Below, piece by piece: positions 6,416 to 11,756 of a stretch of DNA of 13,943 nt. How positions within the stretch are numbered: position 1 is the stretch's first letter; every line of letters begins with the position of its first letter. A program made the position numbers and the translations under genes. This DNA is from Desulfurococcales archaeon (GTDB taxonomy: Archaea; Thermoproteota; Thermoprotei_A; Sulfolobales; Acidilobaceae). The stretch covers positions 1 through 13,943 of the forward strand of contig JALUZI010000038.1 of the NCBI GenBank assembly GCA_027012045.1, read 5' to 3'. Below the pieces are notes generated by a model. The model saw only the letters and a list, made by a program, of their open reading frames with translations, did no database searches and had not been told where the DNA came from.

Positions 6416-6457
6416 ATCACCTATTCATATAAAATATTTTAATTAAAAATATTTAAT
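6416..6457 (-). promoter_or_regulatory. Promoter and ribosome binding site of the KaiC-type gene
   Basis: AGGTGAT (6422-6416 on the minus strand) is the ribosome-binding site. Upstream, 6423-6457 is almost pure A/T and nearly symmetrical, with AAATATTTT and AAAAATATTT arms about AATT. It must contain the TATA box, most likely around 6436-6446. The symmetry could also serve a regulator, but base composition alone could produce it. Confidence 0.5.
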
Positions 6458-6474
6458 TGTTCACGGGGTATACT

Positions 6475-6490
6475 TGTAAAAAGAGAATAA
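6475..6490 (-). terminator. T-rich terminator of enolase
   Basis: Two bases after the enolase stop the minus strand reads TTATTCTCTTTTTACA, a T-rich tract that fits archaeal termination. It separates enolase from the KaiC-type gene. Confidence 0.45.
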
Positions 6491-6492
6491 AG

Positions 6493-7803
6493 CTAGAACG
6501 GGCGCCTATTATTGAAAATTGCAGTGGGGCCGAGTTCCTCCTCAATCTCAATTAACCTGTTATACTTGGCGACCCTCTCCCCCCTAGCGGGTGCCCCCGT
6601 CTTAATGAACCCTGTACCCAGGGCGACTGCAAGGTCGGCTATGAACGTATCCTCGGTCTCACCGCTTCTATGGCTTATTACTGCCTTCATCCCGTTTCTA
6701 AGGGCCATATAAGTGAAGTCTACCGCTTCAGTGAGAGTGCCAACCTGGTTGACCTTTACTAGAACAGCATTACTTGTCTTCTCCTCGATCCCTCTAGCAA
6801 GAATCTTAGTGTTCGTCGTGTATATATCGTCTCCTACGATCATAACTCTAGTCCCCATGATGGAGGTGAACTCTTTGAACCCCTCCCAATCATCCTCGTC
6901 GAAGGGATCTTCTACCGATGCAATATCAAATTCCTCTATCAGACTCTTGTAGTAATCCACTAATTCCCCACTCGTTAACTCCAGGCCGTCTAACCGGTAG
7001 ACTTTTCTCTCAGGATCATAGAACTGGCTGGCAGCCGCGTCGAATGCCAGCAACACATCGCTCCCAGGAGTATACCCTGCTTTCTTTATCGCTTCCTCTA
7101 GGAGCCTGAATGCTTCCCGAGACTTTCTAAGCGGAGGAGCGAATCCTCCTTCATCACCGACGTTAACCGCGTTTTTACCGTACTTATCTTTTAAAATGTT
7201 CTTAAGGGTTCCATAGACCTCGACGGCTATCCTCAAAGCCTCTATGAACCTGTCCGCTCCAATGGGTATAATCATAAACTCCTGAATGTCAAGCTCGTTT
7301 CCAGCGTGGACTCCCCCGTTTATAATGTTCATCATAGGGGCTGGTAGAATCCTTGCTTGCGGGCCTCCGAGATACTCGTATAATGGAATGTTTGCCGTTG
7401 ATGCAGCGGACTTCGCAACTGCTATACTGACTGCAGTAGTAGCGTTACCCCCGAGCTTTGACTTGTTCTCAGTGCCGTCTAGGGTTATTAGGATACTGTC
7501 TACGAAAGCCTGTCTTCTAACATCGACGCCGAGAAGGGCGTTCCTGATAATATTGTTCACATTGTTTATGGCACGGCTGACTCCTTTGCCCAGCCATTTC
7601 CGCCCTCCATCCCTGAGGTCCACAGCCTCTCGTTTTCCCGTGCTAGCACCACTGGGCGCTAGGGCTACTCCTATCCCTCCACGTGTTCTAGCTATCACTT
7701 TTACAGTAGGGTTGCCCCTGCTGTCTAGGGCCATCAGCGATTTTAGGTCTTCGAGAACAAACGGGTTATCCAAGGCATACCTACCAAGTAGGCTTATAGC
7801 CAT
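6493..7803 (-). CDS. eno: Enolase (phosphopyruvate hydratase)
   Basis: Enolase interconverts 2-phosphoglycerate and phosphoenolpyruvate in glycolysis and gluconeogenesis. The 436-residue protein is full length with all family blocks: SGASTGKREAVDLRDGG (51-67), MMNIINGGVHAGNELDIQEF (157-176), NVGDEGGFAPP (214-224, catalytic Glu218), the metal ligands Asp255 (LAFDAAAS), Glu298 (VEDPFD) and Asp325 (VGDDIYTTN), the general base Lys350 (LVKVNQ), ISHRSGETED (376-385) and Lys401 (KTGAPARGERVAKYNRL). The ATG at 7803 has no clear Shine-Dalgarno, and the TATA block ends about 30 bases upstream, so the transcript is probably leaderless or nearly so. It is divergent from the DUF2299-type gene with 69 bases between the two starts. 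Confidence 0.98.
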   Translation of the reverse strand: MAISLLGRYALDNPFVLEDLKSLMALDSRGNPTVKVIARTRGGIGVALAPSGASTGKREAVDLRDGGRKWLGKGVSRAINNVNNIIRNALLGVDVRRQAFVDSILITLDGTENKSKLGGNATTAVSIAVAKSAASTANIPLYEYLGGPQARILPAPMMNIINGGVHAGNELDIQEFMIIPIGADRFIEALRIAVEVYGTLKNILKDKYGKNAVNVGDEGGFAPPLRKSREAFRLLEEAIKKAGYTPGSDVLLAFDAAASQFYDPERKVYRLDGLELTSGELVDYYKSLIEEFDIASVEDPFDEDDWEGFKEFTSIMGTRVMIVGDDIYTTNTKILARGIEEKTSNAVLVKVNQVGTLTEAVDFTYMALRNGMKAVISHRSGETEDTFIADLAVALGTGFIKTGAPARGERVAKYNRLIEIEEELGPTAIFNNRRPF

Positions 7804-7831
7804 AGTGTGGAATTAAACCTTAACCGGCTCT

Positions 7832-7848
7832 TTCCATTAATATTATTT
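7832..7848. promoter_or_regulatory. Shared divergent promoter block of enolase and the DUF2299-type gene
   Basis: TTCCATTAATATTATTT is the only AT-rich block in the 69-base gap. Its centre lies about 37 bases from the enolase ATG and about 33 bases from the ATG at 7873. Both distances suit leaderless or short-leader transcripts, so the two genes may use one bidirectional TATA region. Confidence 0.5.
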
Positions 7849-7872
7849 GCCACCGGAATCCTAACCGTATAG

Positions 7873-8412
7873 ATGGTGCCTGTATTGGAAGATAAGAACG
7901 AGCTCAGGGAAAGAATAATCAACTTGTTCCTAGATGAAGGCTTTGAAGTTAAGAAGCTACCGCAGCCTCCCCAGGTTAATATTAACTGGGGCCTTGAAGT
8001 TATAACACCTCCACCTATGAGGATAAAGATACATGTAATATCGATTCCGGGAAAGGAAGACCGTATAATTGTAACATTGCCGGTAACAATAAGCCCCCAA
8101 CACCTTGCTGAGTACAATAAACTGTCGCCGAAAGAGAAGATAGAACTATACTCCTCAATGCTACAGAAACTAATACATACATGCCCTACATGCCAAGTCG
8201 TTATACAGCCAGGTCCACTAGAGTTAAGAAATATCGCTGTCTCGAAAATGATCATGGTCGACGAACTCGACTCGAAGACAGCTGTTGAAGTCTTCACACT
8301 AATGATAAACTGCTTCAACATCATAATATCAGAGATAAACAGAGTTCTACCAGGCCCCCTGCTTTCCCAGTCGGGGCAAGGGGGAGAAGGAGGAGCAACG
8401 ACACACTTTTAA
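7873..8412 (+). CDS. DUF2299-type protein, function unknown
   Basis: The 179-residue soluble protein resembles the DUF2299 family of archaeal proteins: an N-terminal helix (ELRERIINLFLDEGFEVK), a beta-rich middle of intact strands (IKIHVISIP, DRIIVTLPVTIS), the SPQHLAEYNKLSPKEKIE helix, a second strand region with PTCQVVIQPGP and IAVSKMIMVDEL, and a long C-terminal helix (about 140-160). That alpha/beta pattern is the basis for the call. The last 17 residues are a glycine-rich, probably disordered tail. One CxxC pair (HTCPTC, residues 98-103) is visible but a single pair is not enough to claim a metal site. No function is known. Divergence from enolase under a shared AT block hints at co-expression only. 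Confidence 0.72.
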   Translation: MVPVLEDKNELRERIINLFLDEGFEVKKLPQPPQVNINWGLEVITPPPMRIKIHVISIPGKEDRIIVTLPVTISPQHLAEYNKLSPKEKIELYSSMLQKLIHTCPTCQVVIQPGPLELRNIAVSKMIMVDELDSKTAVEVFTLMINCFNIIISEINRVLPGPLLSQSGQGGEGGATTHF

Positions 8413-8487
8413 ACCAAGATCCGGTCACGCACTATTTACACATATCCTTACCGTCACCAGGATACAGCTCCCCCGGCGTCCTCCTGT

Positions 8488-8498
8488 AAAAGTATATA
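8488..8498 (+). promoter_or_regulatory. TATA box of the TM-helix repeat protein gene
   Basis: AAAAGTATATA is centred about 49 bases before the TTG at 8542. A start near 8519 would leave a leader of about 22 bases carrying the CTGGGGAC purine run. The rest of the 8413-8541 gap shows only a weak CAGGA/TCCTG inverted repeat (8458-8462 and 8482-8486). Confidence 0.5.
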
Positions 8499-8541
8499 GT
8501 TCTGCTATACTCTAACTGATAGATCACCTGGGGACGGTTAA

Positions 8542-9396
8542 TTGATCACAGTATACACTTCACTAATGGAAGTAACCAAGCAAAGCCTCAGCAATGCCGT
8601 TCAAAGCATGATAAACGCTCTACCAAGCATAATTGCAGCACTCATCATAATATTCCTAGGCGTATGGGTCGGGAAAATAGTTGGGTCAGTCACGACTAGA
8701 ATCTTCTCCTCGAAAGGGTTGATGAAAAAGTTCGCAGAAACAAAGACAGGTAAGGCACTGGAGGAATCGGGCATAGGAATAGCCAGCCTCGTCGGAGGCC
8801 TTGTATATGCCTTCATAGCGGTCATATCTATCGCTATAGGATTAGAATACCTTAACATAGGAGGCGCGGCCGACTACTATATCGGCCTAATAGCCAACTA
8901 TCTTCCCAGACTTGTTGCAGGACTCATAATCCTTACACTGGGCCTCGTCTTCTCAGAACTCTTCGCCGGCTATATAGGGTTTGTGATCAGCTCACTGGAT
9001 ACGAGGAATAAAGCCATACAAATTTTCCCAGAAATAGTAAAGGTAGCACTTATCGTTGCGGTCACAGTCGTAGGCCTTGACGTGATGGAGTTGAACCAGT
9101 TCAACATAATCTACTGGATAGTCCTCGGATTCTTCATCATGATACTAGGCATATACCTGACAGACAGCATATTCTCCAGTATAGATGTAAACGACGAAAT
9201 GAAGGACGTGTACTCTCTACTGAAGATTTTCCTTTACAGCATATTCATACTAGTCGGTCTGGCAGCGGTTTTCACTAACTCACAGGGGGTTGTACAGGTT
9301 TTATCAAGAATTGCCTGGGGATATGCTATAGGCATGGCATTCCTCCTTGTCCTAGTAATGGCCTATGCATACAAGTCTAAAACAAGGGTAGTATAG
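8542..9396 (+). CDS. Membrane protein with conserved TM-helix repeats, MscS/CmpX-related, no beta domain
   Basis: The 284-residue protein has about seven hydrophobic segments (roughly 27-46, 79-100, 120-149, 164-181, 187-208, 227-244 and 256-276). Two copies of one motif stand out: LPSIIAALIIIFLGVWVGKI (27-46) and LPRLVAGLIILTLGLVFSEL (121-140). This Leu-Pro-X-X-hydrophobic-Gly pattern is the conserved TM helix of CmpX-like and some MscS-family proteins. Those relatives often carry an MscS beta domain; here the chain ends KSKTRVV straight after the last helix. A mechanosensitive or osmotic membrane role is possible by family, but not shown. The start is TTG at 8542 after a GGGG purine run; ATG at 8566 (residue 9) is an alternative. 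It converges on pckA with 26 bases between the stops. Confidence 0.78.
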   Translation: MITVYTSLMEVTKQSLSNAVQSMINALPSIIAALIIIFLGVWVGKIVGSVTTRIFSSKGLMKKFAETKTGKALEESGIGIASLVGGLVYAFIAVISIAIGLEYLNIGGAADYYIGLIANYLPRLVAGLIILTLGLVFSELFAGYIGFVISSLDTRNKAIQIFPEIVKVALIVAVTVVGLDVMELNQFNIIYWIVLGFFIMILGIYLTDSIFSSIDVNDEMKDVYSLLKIFLYSIFILVGLAAVFTNSQGVVQVLSRIAWGYAIGMAFLLVLVMAYAYKSKTRVV

Positions 9397-9422
9397 GAGT
9401 TTAGGAAAGAGTGTTAACCCTA

Positions 9423-10913
9423 TTAAATATAGTCAGCCAGGAACTTCAGTTGGGGTAGCGTGGACTCTAAGAATCTGATTCTATCTTTCCGGAGTTCCTC
9501 TATCTTAGAACTATAGGAGGATCCTATTATCCTGTAAGGATCAAGCCTTGCAATATCTATGCCAGGGACCCTAGATGGTATGTAGGCTCTAAGGGCATCG
9601 TCGTATCTCCATGAGATTTCTTCTCTGACAGTCTCTAGTATGATCTGCGAGGTCTCCTCAGGCGTGACCTTAACGTTCCCGACATATCCTGTGTTGAGCA
9701 GTACCACCTCTACATTTCTGTGCTTCTCGAGGAACTCGTAAAGCCTCATAGCCGTTTTCCATTTTGGCTCGAGCATGAATGGGTCGAAACCTGGGACTCT
9801 CACAGGTTTGGGCTCTCCCGCTTCAGCGCTGGTTCTCACGCTTTCTCCGAGCATGAAGTATGCGACTGCCTGTTCGGGGGTTGATGTTTTAAGCGCGGCA
9901 GGCATTAACGGGTTCCTCGTCAGGAAGAACAGTATATCCACTCTATCTAGGTCAATACGGTTCTCCGCGTTTCTAACGTATTCTCTTATGGCTATAGCTC
10001 TGGCATTAGGGCTGACGCTCAGGTCGCTGAAATCTACGTGGCCGTTCTTTACAGTGACGTTCTCTAGGACTGATAATGGGTTCATGACGGCTGGTAGAAG
10101 GCTCGGTATATGGGGGAGGCTGTCCGTCTTGGGATAAAAGTTTCTCTCCGTGCCATAAGCATGCCCGTCTGATCTCAGTATGACAATATCGTCTTGCCTG
10201 ACGGTCGCCTCCTCTGGTTCTTTTAGCCCGTGATCTGTCATTGTCAGGGTAGACTTGCCTGTGCCTGAGAGGCCGAATATTAGTACGCCCTTCTCAATCG
10301 TTGTATCTCCAGACTTGAGCCTATAGTATTTGGAGCTTGCATGAAGTCCTATTGAGTTAAAGAAATCCCTCGAATAATTCATTGCTAGCCTTAGGAAACT
10401 CATTTTATGTTCTCCATAGTAATCCGTGCCTAGTAGAACATTAGCACCATCATCATAGTCCACGAATACAAGTAGATCCCCTGCGTCCGGGAGCGTCAAT
10501 GTGATGAAGTCAGGTTCAGTATCCTCTTCAGGGTGGAAGAAGTTCAGCTGAGTCATCAGCGCTAAATGAGGATAATTAGCAGGTATGTATGCACGGATGT
10601 TGAAGGATATCCCCCCAGTCCCGATCCGCCTGTTTATCACGTAGAAATCCATGTTAGAAGCTTCCGAGAGAGCCTTCTCTATTCTATTTACACTCTCCTC
10701 AACACGTTCCTCCGGATCCATTCCTTCGACAATATTGGCTTTGGGCTGTCTAGCTTTGACCCTTGTATGGAAGACGAGGATTCCATCCTTGTTGGGTATG
10801 CTATAGCTTTTAGCCTTCTCCCTTAGCTTGACTGTGCTAGGATCCTCTATAAGCCTGCCTCTAATGTTCTGAACGAATTCCTCTATTATCTTCCTCGTAT
10901 TGACCAAGAACAC
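9423..10913 (-). CDS. pckA: ATP-type phosphoenolpyruvate carboxykinase
   Basis: The 496-residue protein is an ATP-type PEP carboxykinase, shorter than the roughly 540 of bacterial forms. The family converts oxaloacetate and ATP to PEP, CO2 and ADP. Visible blocks: ARQPKANIVEG (54-64, Arg55 at the substrate-Arg position), LLGTDYYGEHKM (160-171), the P-loop GLSGTGKS (214-221), RQDDI with Asp241-Asp242, FYPKTDS (259-265), LENVTV (283-288), NARAIAIR (303-310, Arg305), MPAALKTSTPEQAVAYFMLGE (337-357) and LLNTGYVG (405-412). His191 matches the metal-binding His, but the position of the metal-binding Lys is Met171. The GTG at 10913 follows GAGGTG by two bases. Activity as a carboxykinase is likely from the other residues, but the missing ligand leaves some doubt. 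Enolase lies nearby, consistent with PEP metabolism. Confidence 0.9.
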   Translation of the reverse strand: MFLVNTRKIIEEFVQNIRGRLIEDPSTVKLREKAKSYSIPNKDGILVFHTRVKARQPKANIVEGMDPEERVEESVNRIEKALSEASNMDFYVINRRIGTGGISFNIRAYIPANYPHLALMTQLNFFHPEEDTEPDFITLTLPDAGDLLVFVDYDDGANVLLGTDYYGEHKMSFLRLAMNYSRDFFNSIGLHASSKYYRLKSGDTTIEKGVLIFGLSGTGKSTLTMTDHGLKEPEEATVRQDDIVILRSDGHAYGTERNFYPKTDSLPHIPSLLPAVMNPLSVLENVTVKNGHVDFSDLSVSPNARAIAIREYVRNAENRIDLDRVDILFFLTRNPLMPAALKTSTPEQAVAYFMLGESVRTSAEAGEPKPVRVPGFDPFMLEPKWKTAMRLYEFLEKHRNVEVVLLNTGYVGNVKVTPEETSQIILETVREEISWRYDDALRAYIPSRVPGIDIARLDPYRIIGSSYSSKIEELRKDRIRFLESTLPQLKFLADYI

Positions 10914-10946
10914 TGCACCTCGATAAAAATCTCCCCAATTCCAAGG

Positions 10947-10954
10947 TTATATAT
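10947..10954. promoter_or_regulatory. Bidirectional TATA box between pckA and the small basic protein gene
   Basis: TTATATAT lies in the 71-base gap. Its centre is about 37 bases from the pckA GTG, leaving a leader of about 12 bases that holds GAGGTG, and about 34 bases from the ATG at 10985, leaving a leader of under 10 bases. One symmetric box could serve both, though CATATAAT at 10963-10970 is a second candidate. Confidence 0.5.
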
Positions 10955-10984
10955 CATTGATCCATATAATGAAACAGGGTAGCG

Positions 10985-11251
10985 ATGGATCCAAGGGAGA
11001 AGAAGCGGATTCACAAGCAGAGATATGCGTTGGATCTCTTGGAGAAGCTAATAGAGAACCGTGACAGGTATTTTGATAGGTTCAACCGTTTAAACAGTGA
11101 CGGAATGAGAATACTTAGGGCGATAAATAGATCTCTGAACGACTCCAAGTCACTATCACCTAGGATTACAAGGAAGACGTGGAGAAACCCCACCTACGAG
11201 TATCTAGTGGATCTCTACAACAGGCTTAGGGCCGATGAAGAAGTTCGCTAG
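10985..11251 (+). CDS. Small basic protein, unrecognised
   Basis: The 88-residue protein is highly charged and probably all helical: DPREKKRIHKQRYALDLLEK at the start, a second helix around LIENRDRYFDRFNRLNSDG, then RILRAINRSLND and a C-terminal helix near YEYLVDLYNRLRADEE. It has no membrane segment, no signal peptide and no cysteine. Its many Arg and Lys residues would suit nucleic-acid or ribosome binding, but no family is recognised. ATG at 10985 is the natural start, with a TATA box 34 bases upstream. It is divergent from pckA. Its length and composition make it a fair but not certain gene. Confidence 0.6.
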   Translation: MDPREKKRIHKQRYALDLLEKLIENRDRYFDRFNRLNSDGMRILRAINRSLNDSKSLSPRITRKTWRNPTYEYLVDLYNRLRADEEVR

Positions 11252-11334
11252 GGCTGAGCCTAAACATACGGCTGTGACGCCTATGGCGGAGTCTGAGGCA
11301 TGTCGATGAAAACCTAATTTCTCCGGACTCGAAC

Positions 11335-11342
11335 ATATAAAA
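11335..11342 (+). promoter_or_regulatory. TATA box upstream of the AbrB-like gene
   Basis: ATATAAAA preceded by purine-rich CGAAC is one of the clearest archaeal TATA/BRE matches in the window. It predicts a start site near 11364, at the foot of the GC-rich inverted repeat that follows, so the transcript would begin with that structure. Confidence 0.6.
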
Positions 11343-11347
11343 CCTAG

Positions 11348-11412
11348 CCCCGCTACGAGGGCCCGGCGGATCTCCCCCAGCGGGGATCGAATGGGGGTAT
11401 ATGACGCCGGGT
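11348..11412 (+). other. GC-rich structured leader with two alternative pairings
   Basis: Two perfect seven-base pairings are visible. Pairing A joins CCCCGCT (11348-11354) with AGCGGGG (11379-11385). Pairing B joins CCCGGCG (11362-11368) with CGCCGGG (11405-11411), with an inner CCCCC (11374-11378)/GGGGG (11393-11397) stem. A and B interleave, so they form either a pseudoknot or competing folds. A covers the GGGG before the ATG at 11391; B puts the end of that ATG into a stem. The preceding gap 11252-11334 has no gene that I can see. Confidence 0.5.
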
Positions 11413-11675
11413 GTCAGGGGCGGGGCACATTTATTGCTCTGGTGACAGTGTTGAATAGGGGAAAACAAGGTAGTTATAGGAGGACTGTTAAGCTGAAATG
11501 GGTTAAAAACACTAGCAGGGGACACGTCTACCTGAGACCCGAGCTCAGAATTGTCCTGCCTAAAACTCTGCTCCTTAATATTGGTGTTAAAGAGGGTGAA
11601 AGCCTGGTCTATGACGTTGAGGTAGAGGATGATGGGACGATAATCCTTACTCCTCTCTACATGGACACGGGCTGA
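11391..11675 (+). CDS. AbrB/SpoVT-like DNA-binding protein candidate
   Basis: The frame gives 94 residues. The last 45 (ELRIVLPKTLLLNIGVKEG, followed by strands LVYDVEVEDDG and TIILTPL) match the swapped-hairpin AbrB fold: strand, loop with Pro-Lys, short helix ending Gly-Val-Lys-Glu-Gly, then two strands. Such proteins are transcription regulators or antitoxins and act as dimers. No toxin gene adjoins it. The start is uncertain: ATG at 11391 has GGGGATC five bases upstream but adds an unusual MGVYDAGCQGRGTF leader; GTG at 11442 or 11448 or TTG at 11451 would begin just before LNRGKQGSYRRTVKLK, which looks like the real domain start. It precedes the FAD dehydrogenase genes by 81 bases on the same strand and may regulate them, which is inference. 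Confidence 0.62.
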   Translation: MGVYDAGCQGRGTFIALVTVLNRGKQGSYRRTVKLKWVKNTSRGHVYLRPELRIVLPKTLLLNIGVKEGESLVYDVEVEDDGTIILTPLYMDTG

Positions 11676-11696
11676 CACCCCGTTATTTTGGTGTGC

Positions 11697-11706
11697 AATA
11701 TATTTT
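11697..11706 (+). promoter_or_regulatory. TATA box candidate of the FAD dehydrogenase operon
   Basis: AATATATTTT is centred about 55 bases before the GTG at 11757 and predicts a start near 11728. The leader of about 30-40 bases contains GGTGGTG (11756-11762), a one-mismatch Shine-Dalgarno sited seven bases before an in-frame TTG at 11769. Confidence 0.45.
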
Positions 11707-11756
11707 ACCGGGGCTTGACGAACAATTCACCCGTAGATCGTTATACCGCCTAACCG

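Noticed and set aside
7286..7816. 176-residue plus-strand frame opposite enolase
   Set aside because: It is a mirror of the enolase codons; enolase is certain and this translation has no recognisable domain.
7794..8324. 176-residue antisense frame over the DUF2299-type gene
   Set aside because: It lies exactly opposite a gene with good family fit, contains runs of Ser and Gly typical of antisense translation, and has no promoter or domain.
8458..8486. CAGGA/TCCTG inverted repeat in the 8413-8541 gap as a riboswitch or terminator
   Set aside because: Only five base pairs with a loop of about 19 bases, upstream of the TATA box; too weak to call.
11226..11678. 150-residue minus-strand frame over the leader and AbrB-like gene
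   Set aside because: The translation is proline, serine and arginine rich without structure, overlaps a better plus-strand candidate, and spans the GC-rich stem region.
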